Part shown: positions 23,090-30,842 of the stretch, piece after piece
Numbering within the stretch: position 1 is the stretch's first letter
Layout: every line of letters begins with the position of its first letter
Assembly: GCA_009784085.1 (NCBI GenBank)
Contig: WRCJ01000005.1
Coordinates: 1-31,959 of the forward strand
DNA: 31,959 nucleotides
Direction of reading: 5' to 3'
Origin: Oscillospiraceae bacterium
Lineage (GTDB): Bacteria > Bacillota > Clostridia > Oscillospirales > UBA929
The notes under the pieces: model-generated
Database searches by the model: none
Told to the model about the DNA's origin: nothing
Seen by the model: the letters and a program-made list of their open reading frames with translations, nothing else
Program-made: the position numbers and the translations under genes

Positions 23090-23565
23090 TGCGCATCCTC
23101 GTTTTTTCGGATACCCACGGGAGAACCGCCGCGATGATCGCGGAAGCCAAGTTGCGCAACCCGGATTTGCTCATCCATTTGGGCGACTACGTGCGCGACG
23201 CCCGAGCCTTATCGTCGGCGATGCCCCATATCCCCATGGTATGCGTGCCCGGCAACTGCGATCTTACGCGGGATAAACCCCATCTGGTCTATCCTTGCGG
23301 CGGCTTGACATTGTACATCACGCACGGCCATTTGCACCACGTGAAGCAGAGCCTCGCGCTTCTCCAATCGGCGGCCCGCGCCGCGCACGCGCGCGCCGCG
23401 CTGTTTGGGCACACCCACAGCCCGTGCAACGAGGACAGCGGCGGCCTGTTGCTGTTCAATCCGGGTAGCCCCACATTCCCCCATGACGGCAGGTCTACCT
23501 GTGGTTTGCTCGAAATCGAGGGCGGACAGTTGTCCGCCCTCGTGGTACCGTTGTCATATCGATGA
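23086..23565 (+). CDS. YfcE/MJ0936-type metallophosphoesterase
   Basis: A 159-residue di-metal phosphodiesterase of the YfcE/YsnB family, of uncertain natural substrate. The metal motifs come in order: FSDTHG, HLGDYV, GNCD, ITHGH and FGHTH, followed by LFNPGSP. The ATG at 23086 overlaps the ruvC stop; 23089 is an alternative. A perfect 11-bp hairpin lies within the last codons. Last gene of the iorA-led block. Confidence 0.92.
   Translation: MMRILVFSDTHGRTAAMIAEAKLRNPDLLIHLGDYVRDARALSSAMPHIPMVCVPGNCDLTRDKPHLVYPCGGLTLYITHGHLHHVKQSLALLQSAARAAHARAALFGHTHSPCNEDSGGLLLFNPGSPTFPHDGRSTCGLLEIEGGQLSALVVPLSYR
23518..23541 (+). terminator. Perfect 11-bp inverted repeat inside the 3' end of the phosphoesterase gene
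   Basis: GAGGGCGGACA and TGTCCGCCCTC are exact reverse complements around GT, 24 nt before the stop. No U-tract follows, so it may be a Rho-independent-like pause, an RNA-stabilising 3' hairpin, or coincidence. Confidence 0.4.
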
Positions 23566-23578
23566 TGAAAAATTGCGC

Positions 23579-23689
23579 GGGCGGCAGGATGCCGCCCCTA
23601 CGATAACCCCCAACCCCCGTCATCCTGCGCGTAGTCGCAGGATCCATACCCCCGTCGTCCCCGGCGCGTCAGGGATGCCGCGCCCTACG
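23579..23689. repeat. Composite hairpin repeat (modules A-B-C), second copy
   Basis: Module A (23579-23597) is the same 19-nt hairpin GGGCGGCAggaTGCCGCCC seen at 345-363, followed by CCTACGATAAC. Module B (23622-23643) is an 8-bp stem ATCCTGCG/CGCAGGAT with loop CGTAGT. Module C (CCGGCGCGTCAGGGATGCC, from 23661) matches about 325-342. It fills the gap between two convergent genes. The rest of the gap to 23741 is GC-rich without a recognisable gene. Confidence 0.8.
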
Positions 23690-23741
23690 AAAGCGCGGGA
23701 CGGTGGGCGGCCGCGATGCGCGGCGCGGGATGCGTGGGCGG

Positions 23742-24767
23742 TTACGCGGGTGCGTCGGAAAAGGGGTAGGCGTCTTGAATCCTCTGGAGCTCGCCATCCT
23801 CCAAGTACGAGCGGCTGAGCGCCTTCCAGACCGGTTCGCCTTGCGAGAGGAAATACACGATCAATTGGAGATCGTTCATCTCCAGCAAGTCGCAGTCGCC
23901 CGGCTTACGCGCGGGGTCGAAGGCCCATGTTTCAAAGACGTTGAAGCTTTCCTTCACGTTGTCCGGCGACGTGTGCGTGTACAAACCCTCTGTTTCCGGC
24001 AGGGATCCCTCCTCGGAATGGTCGAGGAGCAACGCGACAAAGGATGCCTCTGTCTTTTGCCCCGCCTTGAACTCCGCGAGGACATCCTGCGCCTCCTGCT
24101 TGTCCGACATGATGATGATCCGGTACGAGACCGTGTTGACATCGGGGACTTGGGAGAAATTGTCTTTATGATCCTCATAATATTTCTCAATATCCGCATC
24201 GGTGAAGTCGAAGTTGGCGCGCAGGTACTCGCCGTATTCTGAACTCATCGCGCGACGCTCCAGGATGGTCGTCAACAGATCGATGGTCATCCCCTCCCCA
24301 AACTGCTCGACCAGGTATTCGTCCATCGAGGCGCCCGATTCCACGCTCGCTTCCAGAACGCCAACCAGGTAGTCGGCGTTTTCCTTCCTGCCCGTTTCGC
24401 TGATGACATACCCGTTGGCCATGGCTTCTTTGTAGAGGGCGATCGTGTAGTGCAGTTCATTGTCCACCGTGTAGCAAAGGAAGTCATGCCAATTGGTATC
24501 GTAGTTGGGATGCTTCTGCTCGGACAAGTCCAAATCCAGATCCACGCCGTAGTATTCGAACGTGCCGGACTCATAGTAGTAGGTGAGCAGGATGCCATAG
24601 TAATACGAGTACTCGGCGCTGGTGACCGGTTCATTGCCGATCATAAACAGGACGCCAGGGATGTCGCCCCCGCCCCCGCCATCGCCATCGCCATCGCCCC
24701 CGCAGGCGCACAACGCCAAGCACAGGCACGCGACAGCAAACATAGCGGCTAGCCGCTTACACTTCAA
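23742..24767 (-). CDS. SurA/PrsA-like peptidyl-prolyl isomerase lipoprotein
   Basis: A 341-residue lipoprotein likely to aid folding of exported proteins. The TTG at 24767 is chosen because AAGGAG lies 8 nt upstream; the GTG 3 codons earlier has the SD directly abutting it. The signal peptide ends in ALCAC (lipid Cys22), then a Gly-Asp repeat linker. FMIGNEPVTSAEYSYYYG is a SurA_N-like opening, and EKYYEDHKDNFSQVPDVNTVSYRIIIMSD with the following 80 residues resembles a diverged parvulin (PPIC) domain; catalytic residues are not obvious, so it may be only a chaperone. It has its own promoter at 24854-24883. Confidence 0.8.
   Translation of the reverse strand: MKCKRLAAMFAVACLCLALCACGGDGDGDGGGGGDIPGVLFMIGNEPVTSAEYSYYYGILLTYYYESGTFEYYGVDLDLDLSEQKHPNYDTNWHDFLCYTVDNELHYTIALYKEAMANGYVISETGRKENADYLVGVLEASVESGASMDEYLVEQFGEGMTIDLLTTILERRAMSSEYGEYLRANFDFTDADIEKYYEDHKDNFSQVPDVNTVSYRIIIMSDKQEAQDVLAEFKAGQKTEASFVALLLDHSEEGSLPETEGLYTHTSPDNVKESFNVFETWAFDPARKPGDCDLLEMNDLQLIVYFLSQGEPVWKALSRSYLEDGELQRIQDAYPFSDAPA
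24664..24704 (-). repeat. Gly-Asp repeat in the lipoprotein linker
   Basis: GCCATC hexamers and CCCCCG runs on the plus strand encode GGDGDGDGGGGG directly after the lipidated cysteine. Confidence 0.85.
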
Positions 24768-24853
24768 GGGAACCACTCCTTCATCATTCCTAAACCATCA
24801 TACCCAACGCGGGTTTCTAACGCGGGCCTCGCCCGCAACCCATCATCACTTCC

Positions 24854-24883
24854 ATTATAGCATATTGATAGCCAGCATGGCAA
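24854..24883 (-). promoter_or_regulatory. Sigma-A promoter of the SurA/PrsA-like gene
   Basis: On the minus strand TTGCCA (24878-24883) is 18 bp from TATAAT (24854-24859). The 5' UTR carries a small hairpin (GCGGGC/GCCCGC, 24822-24836). The promoter lies in the 150-nt gap after purN. Confidence 0.7.
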
Positions 24884-24917
24884 ACCATATTATGGAAGCC
24901 ACTATGGGGGCTACGTG

Positions 24918-25580
24918 CTACGTGCATACCACATGCCTGCCCACCACCGTCAGGCGCCCCTCGCAAAACAGCCGCACCGCTTCGGGGAGCAACACATGCT
25001 CGGCCTGCTCCATGACACGCCTCTGCAAGGTCTCCGGGGTGTCCCCCGGCGCCACGGCCACGGCCTTTTGCAGGATGACAGGGCCGCCGTCGGTTTCCGG
25101 GGTGACAAAATGCACGGTGGCGCCGGTCAGCTTCACGCCGTAATCCAGCACAGCCTTGTGTACGCGCATCCCATAGTACCCGTCGCCGCAGAAGGCCGGG
25201 ATGAGGGCGGGATGGACGTTGATCACGCGGTTTTGATAGGTCTCGCAAAAAACGGGGGACAGCACATAGAGAAACCCCGCCATCACGACGAGGCCGATGT
25301 CCCGCGCCCGCAAAGCCTCCATAACAGCCAACGTATACGCCTCGCGGGTTTCATAATCCTTCCGGTTTACCACAAGCGTCGCCATGCCCGCCGAGCGCGC
25401 CCGCTCTAAAGCATACGCCCCTGGCTTGGAGGAAATCGCCAAGACAAGCCGCCCGGGCCCCAGCCTGCGCCCCTTTTCGGCGTCGATGAGCGACTGCAGG
25501 TTGGTACCGCCCCCGGACACCAGCACGGCGATGTTGACGATGTTGACGATATTGACATCATTCCCTACCACACCTACCAC
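24918..25580 (-). CDS. purN: Phosphoribosylglycinamide formyltransferase
   Basis: PurN transfers a formyl group from 10-formyl-THF to GAR in purine synthesis. The 220-residue protein has IAVLVSGGGTNLQSLI, VVMAGFLYVLS, the catalytic Asn and His in INVHPALIPAF, and the catalytic Asp in ETDGGPVI. The GTG at 25580 overlaps the purM end and has GGAAGGTG at about 7 nt. The first 16 residues (MVGVVGNDVNIVNIVN) are not family sequence and include a 9-nt repeat; the core begins at NIAVLVSGGG. A CTACGTG duplication sits at the stop codon (24911-24924). Confidence 0.94.
   Translation of the reverse strand: MVGVVGNDVNIVNIVNIAVLVSGGGTNLQSLIDAEKGRRLGPGRLVLAISSKPGAYALERARSAGMATLVVNRKDYETREAYTLAVMEALRARDIGLVVMAGFLYVLSPVFCETYQNRVINVHPALIPAFCGDGYYGMRVHKAVLDYGVKLTGATVHFVTPETDGGPVILQKAVAVAPGDTPETLQRRVMEQAEHVLLPEAVRLFCEGRLTVVGRHVVCT
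25530..25556 (-). repeat. 9-nt repeat (three copies) at the purN 5' end
   Basis: GATGTTGAC, GATGTTGAC and GATATTGAC on the plus strand encode VNI-VNI-VNI ahead of the nucleotide-binding strand. Confidence 0.9.
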
Positions 25581-26605
25581 AAGGTCACACCTTCCCCCCG
25601 GCGGACGGCGCCGATGAGGTAGGGGTGTTCCCCGGCTTCGACCAGCGCGGTCACCGCCTTGCCGGCCTCCTCTTTGCCCACCACGACCACCATGCCGATG
25701 CCCATGTTGAAGGTCCCGTACATGTCCCGCGACGACAGGCCGCCTTCCCGCCGGACGACGGAAAAGATGGGATGCTCCGGGTAGCTATGGGGTTCGATGG
25801 CGGCGCACAAGCCTTTCGGCAGGATGCGCGGCACGTTTTCGATAAGGCCGCCGCCCGTGATATGCGATACGCCCTTGACCGCCACGCGCTTCACCAGGCT
25901 GAGGATCGGATGGACATAGATGCGGGTGGGCTTGAGGAGCTCTTCGCCCAATGTGCATCCCAATTCGTTATGATACTGTTTGAGCGCCGCCTCGCCCTCC
26001 CCCAGCACGTGGCGGATGAGGGAGAAGCCATTGGAATGGACGCCGGAGGAGGATAAGCCGATCACGACGTCGCCTTCGACGATCGCGCTACCGTCGATCA
26101 AAGCCTCCCGATCGACCAAGCCGACGCAGAAGCCGGCCAAGTCATACTCGTTCTGGGGCATCAGGCCGGGGTGTTCGGCAGTCTCCCCGCCGATCAGCGC
26201 ACAGCCGGCCTTCCGGCAACCGAGGGCCATGCCCGAAATAATCGTGGCAATTTTTTCGGGGTGATTCTTGCCGCAGGCGATGTAATCCAAGAAGAACAGC
26301 GGCGCCGCGCCCGAGCACACGACATCGTTCACCACCATGGCCACGCAGTCGATCCCCACCGTGTCATGCTTGTCCAGCACAAAAGCGACCTTGAGCTTGG
26401 TCCCCACGCCGTCTGTCCCGGACACCAGGACGGGGTTTTGATATCCGGTAAAATCCGGCGCGAACAGGCCGCCGAACCCGCCGACGCCGCCGATTACGCC
26501 CTTGGTAAACGTCGATGCCATGCCCGCCATGTCTTTGATGAGATCCACGACCTTGTATCCAGCCTCTACGTCCACGCCGGCTTCCTTATACGCCTGGCTC
26601 ATCAT
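25574..26605 (-). CDS. purM: Phosphoribosylformylglycinamidine cyclo-ligase (AIR synthetase)
   Basis: PurM closes the imidazole ring of AIR using ATP. The 343-residue protein has the usual features: YKEAGVDVEAGYKVVDLIK, the DGVGTKLKVAF motif, GIDCVAMVVNDVVCSGAAPLFFLDY, GGETAEHPG, SSSGVHSNGFSLIR, and HITGGGLIENVPRILP. Its start overlaps the purE stop by 4 nt and its stop overlaps purN, so the three genes are translationally coupled. Confidence 0.96.
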   Translation of the reverse strand: MMSQAYKEAGVDVEAGYKVVDLIKDMAGMASTFTKGVIGGVGGFGGLFAPDFTGYQNPVLVSGTDGVGTKLKVAFVLDKHDTVGIDCVAMVVNDVVCSGAAPLFFLDYIACGKNHPEKIATIISGMALGCRKAGCALIGGETAEHPGLMPQNEYDLAGFCVGLVDREALIDGSAIVEGDVVIGLSSSGVHSNGFSLIRHVLGEGEAALKQYHNELGCTLGEELLKPTRIYVHPILSLVKRVAVKGVSHITGGGLIENVPRILPKGLCAAIEPHSYPEHPIFSVVRREGGLSSRDMYGTFNMGIGMVVVVGKEEAGKAVTALVEAGEHPYLIGAVRRGEGVTLW

Positions 26606-27099
26606 ACCCCATCCTTATCCCTATCGATGGCCTCGTCGTCCCTGCGCACATTATCGGCCATCTTTGCTTTATACGCCAATAGTTTCCCGGACAGCTCCTC
26701 GTCGGACACCGCCAAAATCTGTATGGCCAGCAACGCCGCGTTGGCGGCGCCGTCGATGGCCACCGTGGCCACCGGGACGCCGGTGGGCATCTGCACGGTA
26801 GCCAGCAACGCATCCATCCCATCCAAGGCCGAGGCTTTGATCGGGATGCCGATGACCGGCAAAACGGTCTGGGCAGCCAACGCGCCGGCCAAGTGCGCGG
26901 CTTTGCCGGCCGCCGCGATGAGCGCGCCAAACCCAGCCGACGCGGCGCCCCGCGCGAACGCGCTGGTCTCCAAGGGCACGCGATGGGCCGACAGGACCCT
27001 CACCTCATAGGGCACGCGAAAGGTTTCCAACATGTCCATCGCGGGCTTCACGACAGGCAAATCCCCCTTTGCCCCCATTACAACAGCAACCTTTTTCAT
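26602..27099 (-). CDS. purE: N5-carboxyaminoimidazole ribonucleotide mutase
   Basis: PurE moves the carboxyl group of N5-CAIR to give CAIR. The 165-residue protein has SAHR with the catalytic His, AGKAAHLAG, LPVIGIPI and VQMPTGVPVATVAIDGAANAALLA. The N-terminal GSxSD motif, usually MGSKSDWP and binding substrate phosphate, reads MGAKGDLP: both serines are replaced. The enzyme is otherwise intact. AAAAAGGAGG precedes the ATG. It is 21 nt after a glycosyltransferase gene on the same strand. purK, purC and purF are not in the window. Confidence 0.93.
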   Translation of the reverse strand: MKKVAVVMGAKGDLPVVKPAMDMLETFRVPYEVRVLSAHRVPLETSAFARGAASAGFGALIAAAGKAAHLAGALAAQTVLPVIGIPIKASALDGMDALLATVQMPTGVPVATVAIDGAANAALLAIQILAVSDEELSGKLLAYKAKMADNVRRDDEAIDRDKDGV

Positions 27100-27120
27100 A
27101 GCGAACCTCCTTTTTTTTTC

Positions 27121-28275
27121 TTACAATATCCCTAGTTTCTTGAGCTGTGCCGTCATCTGGGCGACCCTTGTGTCCCACGAGGCCTCCTTCCCGTATTTGA
27201 CGCGCTGTTCGGGCAACCAGGGGTTGCGCTCGCCCAACGCTTGCTCGCAGGCGGATACAAAGGCTTCCGGCGTGCCGCCGATATAGACGACGTCGTTATA
27301 GTCCTTGATTTGCTCGGGTTGCGGCGTGGAGACCACCGGGCGCCCGGTGGCCAGGTATTCGTAGAATTTTAGTGGGCTGACATCCTGGGAGAGTTCCCCC
27401 GCGCGAAAGAGGCTGAGGCAGACATCGAACCGCGCCAAGTACTTCGGCAGTTCCTTATGGGGCTTGAGGCCCAGCATGTGGATATTCGGCCGCGCCTTGC
27501 ACGGCGCCACGTCGACATCCGGCAGGGGCTGGCCGATTAGGACAAAGGACCATTCCGGCCGGGCATCGGCCGCTCGGACCAAGAGATCGAGATCGATGCA
27601 GGGCTGTAACATGCCCACGAAGCCAAAAATGGGGTTCTTGATGTTGAACAGATCGTCGGGGAAGGGCAACTCGCCGGCAACCGCTTGGTGAAACAACTCG
27701 AAGTTGGCGCCGTTGGGGATGAGGCTGGTGTTCTCGTTGTAAGCCAAAAGCCGGTCGTACAAACCCCGCGATGTCGCGAAGACCGCATCGGCGCGGCGCG
27801 CCAAATCGCGCTCCATCGCGTCTACCACCCGGGGGTTCATCAGCCCCCCGTAAGCCGAGTGCCTATCCACGCAGTCGTAGACCACGGCGCGGTGCGGCAA
27901 CAGGTCGATGAGATCGGCGGCGCTGGGGCTGTAGCACCACAGGATGGAATCCTCCCGGAAGGCGTGGGACGCCATCACGCGCTTGATGTACCGCGCCTGG
28001 GCTTTCTGGTTGGCGCGGTTGATCCGCCGGTACCGGTTGTGGAGGGGCCATACCGGGGGCGTGGCATAGACGGTCAGCGCGTCGGACACGGCCTCCCCCT
28101 CTTCGCGATAAGCCCGCATGCGCCCCGCCATGTCCGGCGCCTTGAGGGGGGCAATCCGGCTGATGGGGGGGTCGAAATAGAGGATGCGGTGCCCCTTCAT
28201 GCGGCTCATCACCTGCTGTTTGCGCGTCGGGAAGGGATGCCAGTTTGCGGTGGACAGACACACGATTCTCGCCAT
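27121..28275 (-). CDS. Glycosyltransferase of the GT4/TuaH-like type
   Basis: A 384-residue cytosolic glycosyltransferase, probably for cell-wall polysaccharide. The ATG at 28275 follows GGGAGG at 7 nt; one 7 codons upstream is less likely. Segments include HRILYFDPPIS, ILWCYSPSAADLIDLLPHRAVVYDCVDRHSAYGG, SLIPNGANFELF, PIFGFVGMLQPCIDL, and the nucleotide-sugar region SPLKFYEYLATGRPVVSTPQPE (with E-x7-E-like glutamates). This pattern is shared with teichuronic acid TuaH-like proteins, though the sugar is unknown. It lies between the GT4-CsaB gene and purE. Confidence 0.85.
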   Translation of the reverse strand: MARIVCLSTANWHPFPTRKQQVMSRMKGHRILYFDPPISRIAPLKAPDMAGRMRAYREEGEAVSDALTVYATPPVWPLHNRYRRINRANQKAQARYIKRVMASHAFREDSILWCYSPSAADLIDLLPHRAVVYDCVDRHSAYGGLMNPRVVDAMERDLARRADAVFATSRGLYDRLLAYNENTSLIPNGANFELFHQAVAGELPFPDDLFNIKNPIFGFVGMLQPCIDLDLLVRAADARPEWSFVLIGQPLPDVDVAPCKARPNIHMLGLKPHKELPKYLARFDVCLSLFRAGELSQDVSPLKFYEYLATGRPVVSTPQPEQIKDYNDVVYIGGTPEAFVSACEQALGERNPWLPEQRVKYGKEASWDTRVAQMTAQLKKLGIL

Positions 28276-28296
28276 AGGGCAACCTCCCTCACCCAT

Positions 28297-28328
28297 CCCA
28301 GTTGTTCCCAGTTGTTCCCAGTTGTTCC
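28297..28328. repeat. GTTGTTCCCA repeat between the two glycan genes
   Basis: Three copies of the 10-nt GTTGTTCCCA/CTG unit occupy nearly the whole 56-nt gap between the GT4-CsaB stop and the next start. Confidence 0.93.
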
Positions 28329-28331
28329 TGT

Positions 28332-30635
28332 TTAACCCAAGATATCACGCAAAATCTCCACGTTGCGCGCCTCGATCCCGCGCAGGCGCCGCACGGCCGC
28401 CTGCCGCTCCTCCGCGCCGGCGGGCTTGGTCATCGCGCGGTCGATGAGTGCGCACAGCGCGTCCGCATCCACGTCCGCAAAGGGCATGAAGGTCTCTTGC
28501 CCCATGTATTGGAGGAAGGCGGACACCTTGTCGTCGTAAGCCACGCCGACCAGCGGCAAGCTACAGCTCGACGCGAAGATGAGCGCGTGCAGGCGCATGG
28601 CCACGACCAGCTTGCACCGCCGCAGCAAACCTATGGCATCCTCCGGCCGGTCGGGATATCTCAGTATCCGGCAGGGCCCCAGGACTTGCTCGGCTGTCAG
28701 GCGGGCCGCCTCCACATCCCCCTGCTTTTCGATGGGCAAAAACAGGGGTATTAACCCATAGGTCACCTCGGCGTAGTCGGCGGCAATGGCAAAGGCTTCC
28801 GACCGCTCGCGAAAGCCCGGCCAACGCCGCAACACAAAGGCGGCGTAGTTCCCGTCGAGGGGCACATCCTGCGTCTTCAGCAGGCTGTCCACCCGATCGC
28901 GCGGGGAGGGATCCAAGATGAGCGCCGGGTCGGCCGAGAGGACCACGCGGGGCCGTGTGACGCCCAACCGCTCCAAATCGTGAAGGGAGCTGTCTTCCCG
29001 CAACGTGATGGTCCGCACGCATCGGTTGAGCACCGAGGCCGTCAATCGGCGGCTGAACCGCCCGGACAGGGGACCCACGCCACAGGCGTACATCAGCACC
29101 TCGGCGCCCATGCGCCGCGCCAAGGCGATGGTACCCAAGTAATACAGCAACGATCGGCGGGAGGTGACGTTTTGGATCAAATTGCCGCCGCCCGAAAGGA
29201 AGAGTTTCGCGCGGCGGGCAGTGCGCATCAACCCGAACAGGTTGAACGTATGCACGGCGCCGACGCCACAGGCGCGGCGGGTTTGCCGGGGGTTGCGCGA
29301 CATCACGGTGATGGGCGTGTCCGGGGAAACGGCGCGCAATTCCTGCAAAATCCCCTCCAGGATGGCATCGTCGCCGGCGTTGCCGCGCCCGTACGCGCCG
29401 CAGACCAACGTCCCTTCCCGGCGCCCCTTTTGGCGGTCAGCCTTGCGGTCAGTCTTGCGTGCGGCCTTGCGGGTAGCCTTGCGGTCGGCCTCGCGCGCGG
29501 CCTTGCGGTCGGCTTTGCGCGTGATATCGCGGTAGATCCCCATTTGCGTATCCAACATGCGCGGAAGCGAAAAGAGGGACTCGGCTTTGTCATGGAGCCG
29601 CCGGCCCATCTCGGCACGCAACGCGCTGTCGCCGTAAAGCGTCACGATCGCCTCCGCCAACGCCTGATAATCGCCCGGCGCCACTAGGAAACCCGAGACC
29701 AAATCATCGACGAGCGCCGGCACGCCGCCCACAGCCGTGGCCGCCGTGGGCAGGGATGCCCTGGCGCCTTCGACCAGCGCGTAAGGGAAGTTTTCTGTCA
29801 GGGAGGTCAGCAGATTGATGTCGATGGCCTGATAGAAGGCGTCCATATCGGACACCCAGCCCGCGAAACAGATACGCGATCGGACGGGCAGCGCGTCGGC
29901 GCGGGCTTCCAGCTTCCGGCGCAGCGACCCGTCGCCGGCGATGGCCAGTTTGAGCCGGGGGCAAGCGTCGGCGGCCTCCGCGAAGGCCCTGAGCAACATG
30001 TCAATGCCCTTCACCGGGGTGAGCCGCGCCGCGATGCCGCACACCACGTCGCCGGGCGCCACGTCAAACCCGTACGGGCGCCAAAAGGAGCACTTGTCCA
30101 CCGGGGGCGGCGCCGCGGAGAAATCGAGCCCGTTGTAAAGCGTGAACACGCGATCGGGCGGGAAACCGCGATCCCGCAGAATGTCCGTCATGACCCGCGA
30201 CACGCCGATATAGTAATCCAGCCGACGCAGGGCCCATTTGTTGAGGTTGCCGTAGACAAGCCGCGCCAGGGGGCGGCCGAGGTAGTCATGGCGGTAGTCG
30301 GAGTGTACCGTCGTGACGGTGGGGACGCCCACCCGCCGGGTGAGCAAGCCGGAGATGAGGTTGGCCCGGGACCCGTGGCTGTGTACGATGGTGTATCCCT
30401 CGTCCCGGACTATCGCGGCCACCTCGTCCAAACAGGAACGCAAGCCGCCCGCCAGGACGGTCAGCGGGATGCCCAGCGCCCTGGCCTCATCGGCAAAAGG
30501 GCCCTCCCGGAACACGGCCATGTGTACCGGGAGCAGCCGGGACAACCCATTAAGCAACGACAGGATATGCGTCTTGGCGCCACCCACATCCCCGCCGCTG
30601 ATCAGATGGAGGACCTTCATTGTTTGTGTGGACAC
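28332..30635 (-). CDS. csaB: Fusion: GT4 glycosyltransferase + CsaB-type polysaccharide pyruvyltransferase
   Basis: One protein of about 767 residues joins two enzymes. Residues 1-370 are a GT4 transferase: VLHLISGGDVGGAKTHILSLLNGL, VHSHGSRANLISGLLTRR, GIAARLTPVKGIDMLLRAF, and LVEGARASLPTAATAVGGVPALV. Residues about 410-765 are CsaB: TLVCGAYGRGNAGDDAILEGILQEL, LFLSGGGNLIQNVTSRRSLLYYLG, YACGVGPLSG, TLREDSSL and MRLHALIFASS, which transfers pyruvate from PEP to cell-wall glycan so that SLH-domain proteins can bind. A highly charged Arg/Lys/Ala/Asp linker made of 12-nt repeats joins them. The GTG at 30635 has GGTGGAGG at 5 nt; ATGs at 30656 and 30620 lack a good site. Start uncertain. Confidence 0.9.
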   Translation of the reverse strand: MSTQTMKVLHLISGGDVGGAKTHILSLLNGLSRLLPVHMAVFREGPFADEARALGIPLTVLAGGLRSCLDEVAAIVRDEGYTIVHSHGSRANLISGLLTRRVGVPTVTTVHSDYRHDYLGRPLARLVYGNLNKWALRRLDYYIGVSRVMTDILRDRGFPPDRVFTLYNGLDFSAAPPPVDKCSFWRPYGFDVAPGDVVCGIAARLTPVKGIDMLLRAFAEAADACPRLKLAIAGDGSLRRKLEARADALPVRSRICFAGWVSDMDAFYQAIDINLLTSLTENFPYALVEGARASLPTAATAVGGVPALVDDLVSGFLVAPGDYQALAEAIVTLYGDSALRAEMGRRLHDKAESLFSLPRMLDTQMGIYRDITRKADRKAAREADRKATRKAARKTDRKADRQKGRREGTLVCGAYGRGNAGDDAILEGILQELRAVSPDTPITVMSRNPRQTRRACGVGAVHTFNLFGLMRTARRAKLFLSGGGNLIQNVTSRRSLLYYLGTIALARRMGAEVLMYACGVGPLSGRFSRRLTASVLNRCVRTITLREDSSLHDLERLGVTRPRVVLSADPALILDPSPRDRVDSLLKTQDVPLDGNYAAFVLRRWPGFRERSEAFAIAADYAEVTYGLIPLFLPIEKQGDVEAARLTAEQVLGPCRILRYPDRPEDAIGLLRRCKLVVAMRLHALIFASSCSLPLVGVAYDDKVSAFLQYMGQETFMPFADVDADALCALIDRAMTKPAGAEERQAAVRRLRGIEARNVEILRDILG
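29433..29516 (-). repeat. 12-nt repeat, seven copies, forming the GT4-CsaB linker
   Basis: Units GCGGTCAGCCTT, GCGGTCAGTCTT, GCGTGCGGCCTT, GCGGGTAGCCTT, GCGGTCGGCCTC, GCGCGCGGCCTT and GCGGTCGGCTTT lie head to tail. On the coding strand each gives four residues of the RKAD/RKAA/RKAT type, so seven units encode a charged, probably helical linker. Confidence 0.95.
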
Positions 30636-30689
30636 AGCAGCCTCCACCCGCGCCATGCCGGCGCATTATGCAAATAATTGAACAAGGTC

Positions 30690-30718
30690 TTGTCAAATCC
30701 CTTGAAGTATTATACAAT
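30690..30718 (+). promoter_or_regulatory. Sigma-A promoter of the CapK-like gene
   Basis: TTGTCA (30690-30695) and TACAAT (30713-30718), 17-bp spacer. It overlaps the minus-strand promoter at 30709-30737. Confidence 0.65.
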
Positions 30719-30737
30719 ACTATTTGTTGTGGGTCAA
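30709..30737 (-). promoter_or_regulatory. Sigma-A promoter of the GT4-CsaB operon
   Basis: On the minus strand TTGACC (30732-30737) and consensus TATAAT (30709-30714), 17-bp spacer. Its -10 shares bases 30713-30714 with the plus-strand -10. Confidence 0.7.
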
Positions 30738-30751
30738 GGAAAACTATATCG

Positions 30752-30802
30752 TACCCCATCGGGACCCCCAGCGGCCCCGTCCGTACCCCATCATACCCCA
30801 TC
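30752..30802. repeat. TACCCCATC repeat in the CapK-like 5' leader
   Basis: TACCCCATC occurs at 30752, 30784 and 30794, with GGGACCCCCAGCGGCCCCG between. GC-rich against an AT-rich promoter upstream; it lies in the transcribed leader. Confidence 0.75.
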
Positions 30803-30842
30803 GGGGCGTCAAGCCACGATAAAACGGGAGTGAACACAGATT

